From an uncultured Bacteroidales bacterium (lineage in GTDB: Bacteria; Bacteroidota; Bacteroidia; Bacteroidales; WCHB1-69): 39,732 nucleotides of DNA. How positions within the stretch are numbered: position 1 is the first letter of the stretch; the number at the start of each line of letters is the position of its first letter. The notes under the pieces are model-generated. The model did no database searches, had not been told where the DNA came from, and saw nothing but the letters and a program-made list of their open reading frames with translations. The DNA is taken from NCBI GenBank assembly GCA_946407715.1, contig CAMJPH010000011.1:1-39732 (forward strand). Reading direction: 5' to 3'. Below, in pieces: positions 1-7,159 of this stretch. The position numbers and the translations under genes are program-made.

Positions 1-55
1 GTCTTACGTCTTACGTCTTACGTCTTACGTCTTACGTCTTACGTCTTACGTCTTA
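1..55. repeat. Heptanucleotide tandem repeat (GTCTTAC)n
   Basis: Seven perfect copies of GTCTTAC plus a partial eighth run from the first base of the window, so the array may extend further left. The reverse complement of the same heptamer forms another array at 33066-33103. It ends about 57 bp before the promoter of the kinase gene. No coding potential is apparent. Confidence 0.97.
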
Positions 56-111
56 AATAGGCCGCAAAAATACAAAAAATAGGAATTGGTCTCGTGTTAT
101 TGAAAAATGTG

Positions 112-119
112 TACTTTTG
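112..119 (+). promoter_or_regulatory. Bacteroidetes -7 box before kinase gene
   Basis: TACTTTTG matches the Bacteroidetes consensus TAnnTTTG. It lies only 7 nt before the ATG at 127, so the message would be leaderless or nearly so. This placement argues for ATG 127 over the upstream in-frame GTG at 94. No good -33 TTTG is seen at the usual spacing. Confidence 0.6.
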
Positions 120-126
120 CCCCCTT

Positions 127-1905
127 ATGAAAGATACTGATAAATTCGTACACGACGAGTACTATTACGCTTCAGGAGCCATTTCGGGCTCGCTGGATGC
201 TATGTCGGCGGAGTTTTCCGGCTACGAGAAGTTGCCTGTGCGGAGCCGGCAGCAGGGCAATGTACTCTATCGTGCCCGCCGTTTCGGCCGTTACTATGTG
301 CTGAAAGGTCTTGCGCCCGAGTATCGCGACGATCCCGCTATGCGCGAGTATCTCTCCAAAGAGTACCAAATCGGGGTGCAGCTCGACCACCCCCATATTG
401 TTCGAGTGAACAGCTTGGAAGAGGACCCCAAAGCCGGGCTCTGCATCGTGATGGAGTACGTGGATGGGCAAAGTCTCGATCAGTGGCTGCTTACAAAACC
501 GTCCACTGCCGCGCGCAAACGCATTTTCCGGCAGATTCTGGAAGCCATGGATTACTGTCACGAGCGGCAAATCTGGCATTTGGATTTGAAACCTTCCAAC
601 ATTCTGATTACCAAAGATGGACAGGCCGCCAAGATTATTGACTTCGGGCTTTCCGACAACAGTGGGTTCACCTTCCGGCAGACGGGCGGCACGCGCAAGT
701 ACGCCGCACCCGAGCAACTGGCCGGACAGTATGCCGACCACCGCAGCGACATTTACGCGTTGGGGGGCATCCTGAAACGGATGTTCCCGCACCGCTACGG
801 CCGCGCCGTCCGCCGTGCTCAACGCCCCGACCCAGGCAAACGTCCGCAGTCGGTGGCGGCTTTGGCAAAGCTGATGCGACCGCGATGGTGGTTGTGGCTG
901 CTGCCCATTGTCATAGCTGGTCTCTTCTGCTGGTGGATGCACCCGAATGGCAAGAAATTCCCTGTCACGTTAGACTCTGGGCAGACGGTCTATGCCAAGG
1001 TGCTGTCGCATTGGCAACGGAAAGTGTCCTTCGTTTGTCCCAGCGAGGAAAAAGCATGGTTTAATAATCCCGATGCCCCATCAGGCAACATGATCATCCC
1101 TGCACATATTCGGTGCAGAGGCCTAAAATACCGGGTTGTTGAAATTGACACGAATGCGTTCCACGGCTGCAACGATCTCAAGCATCTGACCATCTCGGAA
1201 GGTGTTGAGAGTATCCGTTGGGGAGCCTTCGGATGTATTTTGCTGGAGGACACGATTGTCATCCCCAGGTCATTGAAAAGGATAGAGTCGTTAGCTTTTC
1301 ATGATTGTAATTCCATTACCACGCTGATTTGGAAGGCATCTGGGACAAACACCAATACGGATGATGAACTGGCGTTTTTTTACCGATGTAACTCCCTGAA
1401 GAAAGCTATAGTGGACGATTCCGTGGACTTCCTTCCTTCGAACGTGTTTAGGGGGATGGAAGGGTTGGAGGAAATCGTGTTGCCCAATCATTTGCGCAAG
1501 ATACCTGAAAACATGGTTGTGAACACCCGCACTTTTCGGGAAATAAAGCTCCCCGACTCGCTTCAGGCAATAGAGGGTGGTGCCTTCTACCTGACGGGTA
1601 TTGAACGTATTGCCATCCCTGACAAGACGGAGAAACTGTTAGGCTACTGTTTCTCCTATTGCTATCGTTTAAGAGAGGTGGATATTGGCACTGGCATGAA
1701 ACAGATGGGCAGTTATGCTTTCAATGACAACACGGCCTTGGAGACTATGATTGTCCGTTGTGAAGAACCGCCCACAATGCTGCCAAACGCCATATACGGC
1801 ATTCCTGAAAGTGCAGTGCTGTACGTGCCCGCCCAGTCGGTGGAGAAGTACCGGAAACACGATGTGTGGGGAAAGTTTAGGAGGATAGAACCAATCAAAT
1901 TGTGA
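127..1905 (+). CDS. Membrane Ser/Thr protein kinase with BspA-like LRR ectodomain
   Basis: This 592-residue protein joins a Hanks-type kinase to an extracytoplasmic leucine-rich-repeat domain. Seen in the sequence: probable beta-3 Lys60 (YVLKGL), Glu79, catalytic loop HLDLKPSN at 151-158 (non-RD, with Leu where HRD kinases have Arg), DFG at 172-174 and an APE motif near 195. A tryptophan-rich membrane segment spans about 254-271. After it come repeats of the LRR_5/BspA type (for example the motifs NAFHGCNDL and GAFYLTGI). The expected topology is kinase in the cytoplasm and LRR in the periplasm or at the surface, reminiscent of plant receptor-like kinases. The glycine-rich loop is poorly conserved. 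ATG 127 is preferred over GTG 94 because a promoter lies between them. The ligand and substrate are unknown. The kinase call is secure; the sensor role is inference. Confidence 0.88.
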   Translation: MKDTDKFVHDEYYYASGAISGSLDAMSAEFSGYEKLPVRSRQQGNVLYRARRFGRYYVLKGLAPEYRDDPAMREYLSKEYQIGVQLDHPHIVRVNSLEEDPKAGLCIVMEYVDGQSLDQWLLTKPSTAARKRIFRQILEAMDYCHERQIWHLDLKPSNILITKDGQAAKIIDFGLSDNSGFTFRQTGGTRKYAAPEQLAGQYADHRSDIYALGGILKRMFPHRYGRAVRRAQRPDPGKRPQSVAALAKLMRPRWWLWLLPIVIAGLFCWWMHPNGKKFPVTLDSGQTVYAKVLSHWQRKVSFVCPSEEKAWFNNPDAPSGNMIIPAHIRCRGLKYRVVEIDTNAFHGCNDLKHLTISEGVESIRWGAFGCILLEDTIVIPRSLKRIESLAFHDCNSITTLIWKASGTNTNTDDELAFFYRCNSLKKAIVDDSVDFLPSNVFRGMEGLEEIVLPNHLRKIPENMVVNTRTFREIKLPDSLQAIEGGAFYLTGIERIAIPDKTEKLLGYCFSYCYRLREVDIGTGMKQMGSYAFNDNTALETMIVRCEEPPTMLPNAIYGIPESAVLYVPAQSVEKYRKHDVWGKFRRIEPIKL

Positions 1906-1918
1906 AGGTAATTATATA

Positions 1919-1926
1919 TATCTTTG
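1919..1926 (+). promoter_or_regulatory. Promoter -7 box for the TA-like pair
   Basis: TATCTTTG is a perfect TAnnTTTG, followed by CA as in many Bacteroidales promoters. A TTG at 1900-1902 lies 16 bp upstream as a possible -33 element. The leader to ATG 1997 would be about 65 nt. Confidence 0.6.
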
Positions 1927-1996
1927 CAGCGGATTTTAAAAACATCTCGGATTCTTATTATATAAATATAGTTTCTATTTCAAAAGCAATCTAAAA

Positions 1997-2377
1997 ATGG
2001 AAAAATTATCGAAATATCAGGAAAAGGGCATCTGGATGTTACTCAGTAATATAAACAACAAAGAAGTTGTGCAGTGCATTTTAGAAACTCTCGGAAAGGA
2101 GAATTGGACTCGCAGTATTCTGATAGAAAGTGTCAGTTACTTAACGGAGGAGCAGGAAGATTTGTTGGAATCCTTAGGCGGGGGTTATACGAGTGAAGAG
2201 ATTGATGAAATCCTTCACAACGATGACATCAATTTCGAGATAGCAGAAAAACTTAAAGAGCAGGGAGTCACCCATTATCTTTATGAGAACGAGGAATATT
2301 TGGATGAAATCCGGGAAGGAAAGATCATCTGTGAAGGTATTGATGTGAAGGAAATTAAAAATATGCTGTTTGGATAA
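1997..2377 (+). CDS. Acidic small protein, possible antitoxin
   Basis: I do not recognise a named family in this 126-residue protein. It is acidic and mostly helical in appearance, with no signal peptide or membrane segment. Its stop codon overlaps the next start (TAATG), so the two genes are translationally coupled. A small acidic protein encoded just ahead of a very basic RelE/ParE-like protein is the usual arrangement of type II toxin-antitoxin pairs, which is the main reason for this suggestion. No HTH or ribbon-helix-helix DNA-binding motif is obvious. The AT-rich composition differs from the kinase gene upstream. It could instead be an immunity protein for the downstream product. Confidence 0.6.
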   Translation: MEKLSKYQEKGIWMLLSNINNKEVVQCILETLGKENWTRSILIESVSYLTEEQEDLLESLGGGYTSEEIDEILHNDDINFEIAEKLKEQGVTHYLYENEEYLDEIREGKIICEGIDVKEIKNMLFG

Positions 2378-3057
2378 TGAGAATTATTTTTTCAGAAGAA
2401 ACCAAAGAAGATTTCAGAAAACATCGGAAATACCTAAGAAGAAAACGCAAATCCGATGGTCACCCATACCAGCCATATGAATTAGATGGTATAAATAAGT
2501 CTTTTAAGAAGAATATCACAAATGGGCTGGAAAGTAAAAAAGAACATAAAGAGTCTATTTTTCCTAAAGGATTCAAATATAACGCCGATGAATATAAAAT
2601 GTATGTTGACAAAAAGAGTCACCATATAGTGTTTTATAAGATTGTGTCACCGAGAAGTGGAGACCCATATATCCTCATTGAAAAATGCATTCATTCTACC
2701 GAACTCAAAAGACAACTCGATGAAAAAGGAATAGAACCATTAAAGAATGCAGACCAAACATTGTTAGATGATTTAGAAGAGGTTTATAAAGAGGACGAAA
2801 TCAATCTAAGGGATGATTCTGATGATGAAAACGGCAACGAGGAGGAAGTTTATGACGAGGAAACGGGTAAGAAAGTGAAGAGAACAGTATATACGGGACC
2901 GAGAGGAGGAAGATTCTATAAAACCGACAACGGAGAGAGAGTATATATTGAAGAGAAAAAATCATTCAAAAGTCTCAAAAAAATGTTATTGGAAAAGAAA
3001 AAAATCTCATTAAGGAAATATATAAAAATAGGGAAGCGCAGCAACGCCTCCCTATAA
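2377..3057 (+). CDS. Basic protein, ParE/RelE-like N-terminus and PBCV-type basic adaptor C-terminus
   Basis: This 226-residue lysine-rich protein begins MRIIFSEETKEDF, like RelE/ParE-fold toxins. It has strand-like segments (YKMYVD, HHIVFYKIV, YILIEKCIHS) in the order expected for that fold. An acidic linker follows at about 138-163. A short module then carries the residues TGPRGGRFYKTDNGERVYI, which resembles the PBCV-specific basic adaptor motif (tGPrGGky..nGkkvYi) found attached to many unrelated enzymes and toxins. A highly basic tail ends the protein. It is coupled to the upstream acidic gene by a TAATG overlap. The toxin assignment is inference from weak fold-level resemblance. The adaptor-like motif is the clearer match. 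Confidence 0.55.
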   Translation: MRIIFSEETKEDFRKHRKYLRRKRKSDGHPYQPYELDGINKSFKKNITNGLESKKEHKESIFPKGFKYNADEYKMYVDKKSHHIVFYKIVSPRSGDPYILIEKCIHSTELKRQLDEKGIEPLKNADQTLLDDLEEVYKEDEINLRDDSDDENGNEEEVYDEETGKKVKRTVYTGPRGGRFYKTDNGERVYIEEKKSFKSLKKMLLEKKKISLRKYIKIGKRSNASL

Positions 3058-3220
3058 AGAGTCCAAATCAATGGTAGAAGAAGTCAAACACGCCCACCAC
3101 CCACCCGAATCTAATTAGAGGTTGTTTAGTTTGGTAAATAACCACTTAATAAGATTCAACTGCATTCGATAGAGAATGCCATCTTTTTTAAGATGTTTCA
3201 TATTATTAAATTTAAATTTT

Positions 3221-3254
3221 AACAGAGGAAGTCTGAATTCCTCTGTTTTTATTA
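3221..3254 (+). terminator. Rho-independent terminator
   Basis: A perfect 10-bp stem (AACAGAGGAA paired with TTCCTCTGTT) with a 7-nt loop is followed by a T-rich tract. It lies about 165 nt after the TA-like operon and before the transposase promoter, so it insulates the two. Confidence 0.8.
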
Positions 3255-3351
3255 TGATTATTGGATAATGTGATGTTTGTTTTAACATACTATAACATAT
3301 AAAAAAGTATGTAAAAGTTTAAATATTACGTGGTTATATCGAAAATTTTTG

Positions 3352-3359
3352 TATCTTTA
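3352..3359 (+). promoter_or_regulatory. Transposase promoter -7 box
   Basis: TATCTTTA matches TAnnTTTG at all but the last base. It lies 11 nt before ATG 3371. Confidence 0.5.
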
Positions 3360-3370
3360 GGGCATAAAAA

Positions 3371-4309
3371 ATGACAAAAATGATCGATGTAAGCAACTTT
3401 GATTCATTGGTGGGTCTGATGAGATTCTTCTCCACCGAACAGAAATGTATTGAGTATTTGGAGCAGCTCAGATGGAATGATAATGTCATTTCGCCTTTTG
3501 ACCCGACATCAAAAGTGTATAAGTGCTCCAAAGGTTATTGGTGTAAGAACGCTAATAAGCATTTCAATGTCAAAACGGGAACCATATTCGAAAACTCCAA
3601 AATACCATTGCAGAAGTGGTTTGTTGCCATCTGGCTAATCACTTCCCATAAAAAGGGGATTTCCTCCGTTCAGCTGTCAAAGGATATTGGGGTGACCCAG
3701 AAAACGGGTTGGTTTATGCTGCAGAGAATCCGAAAATGCTTTGAAAAGGACAACCATTCTGTTCTTCACAATGAAGTGGAAGTGGATGAAACATACATCG
3801 GAGGTAGGGAACGAAACAAAGCCCGGCAAAAATCTTCCGAAACGAAAGGTTCACAGGGACGCAGCATCCGGACTAAAATACCCGTGATAGGAATGGTGGA
3901 AAGAAAGGGGAAGATAGTGTCCCATATAATAAGTGATGCAAAATCCTCTACGCTGATTCCGTCAATTTTAGACGTTGTAGATAAAAATACAATCATTTAT
4001 ACGGACGAATGGAAAGGGTATAATATGGTTGGTTATTATTATGTTCATCTGTCCGTCAAACATAAGGATAATGAATTTGTAAACGGAAAGATCCACACAA
4101 ACACCATAGAGAACTTTTGGGGGTTGTTAAAAAGAGGGTTGTTAGGGATTTATCACAACACTTCAAAGAAACATCTGCAGATGTATATAAATGAATTTGT
4201 CTTCAGATATAATACTCGGAATTATGAAGACTCCAATAGATTTGAACTCTTACTGACGAATACAAATTATAGATTGAGATATTGTGAATTGATAAGAAGT
4301 GCTGCATAG
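3371..4309 (+). CDS. IS1595-family (ISXO2-like) transposase
   Basis: This 312-residue protein matches the IS1595/ISXO2-like DDE transposases over its whole length. The N-terminal zinc-ribbon region (about 35-65) keeps two Cys (YKCSKGYWCKN) but lacks the first CPxC pair seen in many relatives. The block KTGTIFENSKIPLQKW and an HTH region around LSKDIGVTQKTGW follow. The catalytic core shows VEVDETYIGG, YTDEWKGY, then NTIENFW with LLKRGLLGIYH and FRYNTR. It appears intact and potentially active. ATG 3371 follows the promoter box; an in-frame ATG at 3380 is an alternative. It sits between a TA-like pair and a regulator gene, in keeping with an accessory island. Terminal inverted repeats and target duplications could not be fixed. 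Confidence 0.92.
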   Translation: MTKMIDVSNFDSLVGLMRFFSTEQKCIEYLEQLRWNDNVISPFDPTSKVYKCSKGYWCKNANKHFNVKTGTIFENSKIPLQKWFVAIWLITSHKKGISSVQLSKDIGVTQKTGWFMLQRIRKCFEKDNHSVLHNEVEVDETYIGGRERNKARQKSSETKGSQGRSIRTKIPVIGMVERKGKIVSHIISDAKSSTLIPSILDVVDKNTIIYTDEWKGYNMVGYYYVHLSVKHKDNEFVNGKIHTNTIENFWGLLKRGLLGIYHNTSKKHLQMYINEFVFRYNTRNYEDSNRFELLLTNTNYRLRYCELIRSAA

Positions 4310-4329
4310 TTGTATATAATCACCATTGT

Positions 4330-4371
4330 GAATTATGCATTATGCATTATGAATTATGCATTATGAATTAT
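4330..4371. repeat. Heptanucleotide tandem repeat (G[AC]ATTAT)6
   Basis: Six contiguous 7-bp units read GAATTAT, GCATTAT, GCATTAT, GAATTAT, GCATTAT, GAATTAT. The array lies just after the transposase and its last units overlap the stop codon of the leftward gene ending at 4368. It belongs to the set of 7-bp arrays in this window. Confidence 0.95.
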
Positions 4372-4949
4372 AATTCCGTTTCCACCGTCAATTGTGTCAC
4401 GCCGGTTTTGCGGCCGATTTCGTAGAGGGTGGCGAAGGAGTCGTCCTGCACGAGGTTGGAGAGGATGAGGGGGGAGCCGGTGGCGAAGAAGGCGGTCTGG
4501 AAGGTGTTGCCGGGTTTCAGTTTGGTGCGTTCGCTGCAGACCACGCGGTAGGCGTTGCTGCCGAGGTATTCCACGGTGCAGCGGCGGCCGGGGTCCCAGC
4601 ATAGCGTCACGCGGTCGCCGGGGCGCAAATCCTGACTGCTCACCACCTTGCCAAGCACCTTGTCGGAGGATTCCGTTCCCTCATCGCCGTAGAAGCGTTT
4701 CATGTCCTCGAAATTGCGGTAGCCTACAGACTTTGACAGGACATCCAGCGTGAAGATGCGCGGGGCCACGGGCGTGTTGCCATAGTTCCAGATCCGTTTC
4801 AGCGTGTTGAGGCCGATGTTCTCGTGGGTGCGCTCGAAGATGTACGCCTGCAGGAACACGAAATCGGAGGAGCGGTTCATCTGCCGGTCCAAGGCCTCGC
4901 AAAGAAGGGCTTTCAGGTGTTCAATGTAGATTTTATCGTTGTCGTTCAT
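4368..4949 (-). CDS. Bacteroidetes-type HTH-like regulatory protein
   Basis: This is a 193-residue protein. Its N-terminal half (about 1-95) follows a pattern common in Bacteroidetes proteins: an IEHLKALLCEAL helix, a DFVFLQAYIFERTH segment, then TLKRIWNYG and TLDVLSKSVGYRNFEDM. That looks like a diverged helix-turn-helix module. The C-terminal half (about 105-193) is a beta-rich domain containing LRPGDRVTLCWDPGRRC and ends in TGVTQLTVETEL. The start at 4949 is chosen because a promoter box lies at 4971-4978; the frame stays open upstream to 5018 but through promoter DNA. An AAATGGGTCAAAATGGG-type motif lies upstream at 5004-5020. A DNA-binding regulatory role is inference. Confidence 0.7.
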   Translation of the reverse strand: MNDNDKIYIEHLKALLCEALDRQMNRSSDFVFLQAYIFERTHENIGLNTLKRIWNYGNTPVAPRIFTLDVLSKSVGYRNFEDMKRFYGDEGTESSDKVLGKVVSSQDLRPGDRVTLCWDPGRRCTVEYLGSNAYRVVCSERTKLKPGNTFQTAFFATGSPLILSNLVQDDSFATLYEIGRKTGVTQLTVETEL

Positions 4950-4970
4950 GTATAATCTGATTTTCGGCGG

Positions 4971-4978
4971 CAAAAGTA
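4971..4978 (-). promoter_or_regulatory. Promoter -7 box for the regulator gene
   Basis: On the minus strand this reads TACTTTTG, a perfect TAnnTTTG, 21 nt before the ATG at 4949. No clear -33 element is seen. Confidence 0.6.
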
Positions 4979-5003
4979 AACATTTTGCTAATTGTCCGTG
5001 TTG

Positions 5004-5020
5004 CCCATTTTGACCCATTT
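5004..5020. repeat. Dispersed AAATGGGTCAAAATGGG motif, copy 1
   Basis: The plus strand reads CCCATTTTGACCCATTT. Related copies occur at 6556-6571, 6602-6613 and 8785-8802, all in promoter-bearing gaps. Here it lies about 26 bp upstream of the -7 box of the leftward regulator gene, a plausible operator position. Confidence 0.55.
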
Positions 5021-5028
5021 GAATGGTT

Positions 5029-5901
5029 TCAAATACAAAGACTTACCTTTTCGCCACTTCGCGTCGGAAGCACCAGCGTGGCATGTTCCTTAATAAGCAG
5101 ATGCAATTGACTCTCACTTACAATGCTAAGATCAACATCGTTTTGCGACATCAGGTCTGATATTGTCGGATTGTCCGCAAGCAGACGCATCCGTTCGGTC
5201 ATTGGTTGATCAGATAAAATGGGCGATAGGGAAAACAGTTCCAGATTGGAAGCTGTTTCTTCAATCAAGTGGTTTTTCACGAAAGATTTTTGCTTTTCGT
5301 CTCCTATAAGTTCACCAATACCCTGCATTAGCATTTTCGGACTTGTCTTTCGAACACTTTCAGCGCATTGCACGGCATAGTCTGCCACACTCTTGCCCGT
5401 TCGCAATCGGACAATGTTTGGATTGATTGCCGTGCTTTTCTGAAGGAAAAACCAAACATCGAAAATGTCTCGTGGGGTGACGCGCTCTCCTAATGCGCAT
5501 AGTTTATGGGCAAACATGTCTGGAAGTGTCATTACCCGTATATCCGTACCTGCCAAAGTCTTGATTTCGTAATGGTTGTCATATTGCCGTGTGGAAACCT
5601 CAACTTTCAGCATACGATTACCGCCACCATAGTTGAGAACGAGCAGCGGGCCGTAAAACTTCATTGCTTCGTCATCAATCTTCCCAAATTTCGACAGCAG
5701 ATTATGTAATTTATGAAAGGCATTCTCCGTTTTTGTGCTGTCTAACAAGTTGAAATCCAAATTTGTGGAGAATCTTGGCAATTGATGAAACAACAAAAGC
5801 GAGGTTCCTCCCTTAAAGGCCAGTTGGTTCGACAATTCTTTATCTCGGAAAATGGCAAGTAAAACCTGCATCATGAAATAACGGTGTTTTGCAATATCCA
5901 T
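5029..5901 (-). CDS. AbiEii/AbiGii-family nucleotidyltransferase (type IV toxin)
   Basis: This 290-residue protein is the toxin-type partner of an AbiE system, a type IV toxin-antitoxin pair known from phage abortive infection. It shows the family's nucleotidyltransferase motif I (FKGGTSL, about 29-35) and motif II region (PRFSTNLDF, about 42-50), followed by LKVEVS and the downstream block DMFAHKLCALGERVTPRDIFDVWF. In the usual D-x-D/E pair of motif II the first Asp is replaced by Asn47, with Asp49 kept, so activity may be reduced or lost. The gene begins 4 nt after the AbiEi-like gene, as expected for a bicistronic operon. Length and gene order fit the family. Family identification is firm; function here is inferred. 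Confidence 0.88.
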   Translation of the reverse strand: MDIAKHRYFMMQVLLAIFRDKELSNQLAFKGGTSLLLFHQLPRFSTNLDFNLLDSTKTENAFHKLHNLLSKFGKIDDEAMKFYGPLLVLNYGGGNRMLKVEVSTRQYDNHYEIKTLAGTDIRVMTLPDMFAHKLCALGERVTPRDIFDVWFFLQKSTAINPNIVRLRTGKSVADYAVQCAESVRKTSPKMLMQGIGELIGDEKQKSFVKNHLIEETASNLELFSLSPILSDQPMTERMRLLADNPTISDLMSQNDVDLSIVSESQLHLLIKEHATLVLPTRSGEKVSLCI

Positions 5902-5905
5902 AATG

Positions 5906-6478
5906 TCAAATGTTTAGGATTCCTTTTGTGTGTTGTTCCAGTGATTTGGAACGATAAGAAGGGATTAAAGCTTTGATTATCTTTTTGTCAAGAGGCCGAA
6001 GGTTGTCAAAATAACAGTTCCCGGCACTTAAATACACCATATCCAAGAAGGCACGTTCCGCAGAGGCAATACAAACATTATCCTTTTGCACAATCCCTTC
6101 TCCACCCAACCACAATTCTGGCTTTATTTGTCTATAGGAGTACACTTGCCCGGAAATCTCCACAGTGCGCGAGAGGTAGCTCACAGAAGTCAGGGCAGAG
6201 TCGTATTGGAAAATGACCCCGGCCTGCTTCAGAACATATTCCAGAGAGAGGTAGGAAGGATGAAAAATCGAACATGCCAACTCTTCGGCATTGAAAATGC
6301 GTTTCGTGTAAATTCCGCGTCTTGGATTAAGGATTTCCCCTTTCTTGACGTAGTAGTTCAGCATTTTCGTCAATCTCACACCATCTGAAATGCCTGTCAG
6401 CAGAACCATCGACTGGATCTGGAACACTGTTCTTTCGGATTCCAGTATCAACTTCAGTACGTTATTTTGAGAACTCAT
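5906..6478 (-). CDS. AbiEi-like antitoxin / transcriptional regulator
   Basis: This 190-residue protein lies immediately upstream of the AbiEii-type gene. It has the AbiEi plan: an N-terminal winged-helix segment (about 10-60, with YYVKKGEILNPRRGIYTKR resembling the wing), then a domain containing YLSLEYVLKQAGVIFQYD and the late block CIASAERAFLDMVYL typical of AbiEi antitoxins. In characterised systems AbiEi binds the promoter and represses the operon. ATG 6478 is preferred to the open frame up to 6517, because a TATTCGTA -7-like box with a TTTG 18 bp upstream lies just before it. It neutralises the nucleotidyltransferase in known pairs; that role is assumed here. Confidence 0.82.
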   Translation of the reverse strand: MSSQNNVLKLILESERTVFQIQSMVLLTGISDGVRLTKMLNYYVKKGEILNPRRGIYTKRIFNAEELACSIFHPSYLSLEYVLKQAGVIFQYDSALTSVSYLSRTVEISGQVYSYRQIKPELWLGGEGIVQKDNVCIASAERAFLDMVYLSAGNCYFDNLRPLDKKIIKALIPSYRSKSLEQHTKGILNI

Positions 6479-6555
6479 AATACGAATAATTTGTATTTTC
6501 AGTTTGCAAAAATACATTTTATTTCTTAACCCTCAAAATCAAAATCTATTTTTCT

Positions 6556-6613
6556 CCCATTTTGACCCATTCCATCCTATCCGAAAAATTTGTAGTTTTG
6601 CGGGTCAAAATGG
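6556..6613. promoter_or_regulatory. Inverted-repeat operator flanking a promoter
   Basis: CCATTTTGACCC (6557-6568) and GGGTCAAAATGG (6602-6613) form a perfect 12-bp inverted repeat separated by 33 bp. The interval holds the rightward -7 box TAGTTTTG (6593-6600), so each arm lies on one side of the core promoter. This arrangement suits a repressor bound across the promoter. Binding is inference. Confidence 0.5.
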
Positions 6614-6786
6614 ACGGGGCGGAATTTCATCCCCGTTTCTCAGTGTCACCAAAATAGATAGTAGAAAAAGAACAGAAAAGAAACAATCGAACATATAAAA
6701 TAGCGTTTGCAGCTATCCTTGACTCTCATTTTCCACACGTTCTCCGTCGAATCGGAGGCAAAACACATCAAGGACAGATTCCGCAG

Positions 6787-6885
6787 ACCGTTTGTAACGG
6801 CGTGGAGTGCTTGTCGGATGTGTGGGAGTGGAAACCCGAGAGTCGGACAAGCGAAATTCCACGCCTTTTTTATGTCACAAACGGT
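6787..6885 (+). ncRNA. Strongly folded leader or small RNA with terminator
   Basis: Nested complementary segments are visible. ACCGTTTGT (6787-6795) pairs with ACAAACGGT (6877-6885), GGCGTGGA (6799-6806) with TCCACGCC (6858-6865), and GCTTGTC (6809-6815) with GACAAGC (6846-6852). A run of six T follows the second stem, so the two inner stems form a rho-independent terminator. The outer stem overlaps the T run and would favour a different fold that sequesters the region just before ATG 6892. It could be an attenuator for the HTH gene or the 3' end of a free-standing small RNA started at about 6607. No match to tmRNA, SRP RNA or a known riboswitch was recognised. Confidence 0.55.
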
Positions 6886-6891
6886 AGCGCA

Positions 6892-7155
6892 ATGAGCGAA
6901 GAGGGTCTGCACATAGGGCAAGTCATCCGTCGGGAGGTAATCCGGAAGGGGATCAAGGTGCCGTGGTTGGCGCAGCAGTTGGGTTGCCACCGCAACAACG
7001 TCTATCTCATCTTCTCCCGCCAGTGGATTGACACGAACACGCTGATGAAGCTCGCCCAAATCCTCGGCCACGACTTCTTCGCCGACCTGAGCCGCTCCTA
7101 CCACGAGCTGCAGGAGCAGCCTGGGGAATATATAAACGGGATGGGGGAAAGTTAA
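6892..7155 (+). CDS. Small XRE-like helix-turn-helix protein
   Basis: This 87-residue protein consists almost wholly of one HTH domain: HIGQVIRREVIRKGIKVPW, then LAQQLGCHRNNVYLIFSR and IDTNTLMKLAQILGHDFFADLS. This short XRE-like type is widespread in Bacteroidetes. The frame is open up to 6802, but that part runs through the folded leader and is not protein-like, so ATG 6892 is chosen. The start lies 21 nt after the terminator T run and is covered by the outer stem of the leader, which suggests control by attenuation. It converges on the DUF4143 ATPase gene with a 4-bp gap. The target is unknown; the inverted repeat at its own promoter is one candidate. Confidence 0.8.
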   Translation: MSEEGLHIGQVIRREVIRKGIKVPWLAQQLGCHRNNVYLIFSRQWIDTNTLMKLAQILGHDFFADLSRSYHELQEQPGEYINGMGES

Positions 7156-7159
7156 GTAA

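Larger units (their letters stand above)
3058..3370. other. Intergenic stretch between the TA-like pair and the transposase
   Basis: This is a 313-bp AT-rich gap. It holds a rho-independent terminator (3221-3254) and the transposase promoter (3352-3359). The left end of the insertion sequence should lie here. GGTTGTTTAG near 3120 looked like a possible end, but I could not match it to a convincing inverted repeat near 4331, so the element's borders are undefined. Confidence 0.6.
6518..6891. other. Regulatory gap between the AbiE operon and the HTH gene
   Basis: This 374-bp gap contains an inverted pair of the GGGTCAAAATGG motif around a rightward promoter (TAGTTTTG at 6593-6600). A short hairpin follows at 6614-6636 (ACGGGG/CCCCGT), then two smaller hairpins (ATAGC/GCTAT near 6700-6716 and CTCCG/CGGAG near 6742-6757). 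It ends in the large folded structure at 6787-6885. No convincing coding frame is seen. Confidence 0.6.

Noticed and set aside
172..942. 256-codon leftward frame opposite the kinase gene
   Set aside because: It is antisense to a well-supported kinase domain and its translation has no recognisable protein features.
3117..4331. Exact borders of the IS1595-type element
   Set aside because: GGTTGTTTAG on the left had no convincing inverted partner on the right and no target duplication was found, so no mobile-element span is reported.
6787..6885. SRP RNA, 6S RNA or tmRNA identity for the folded region
   Set aside because: None of the conserved motifs of those RNAs (for example the SRP GGAA tetraloop context or the tmRNA T-loop and CCA end) is present.
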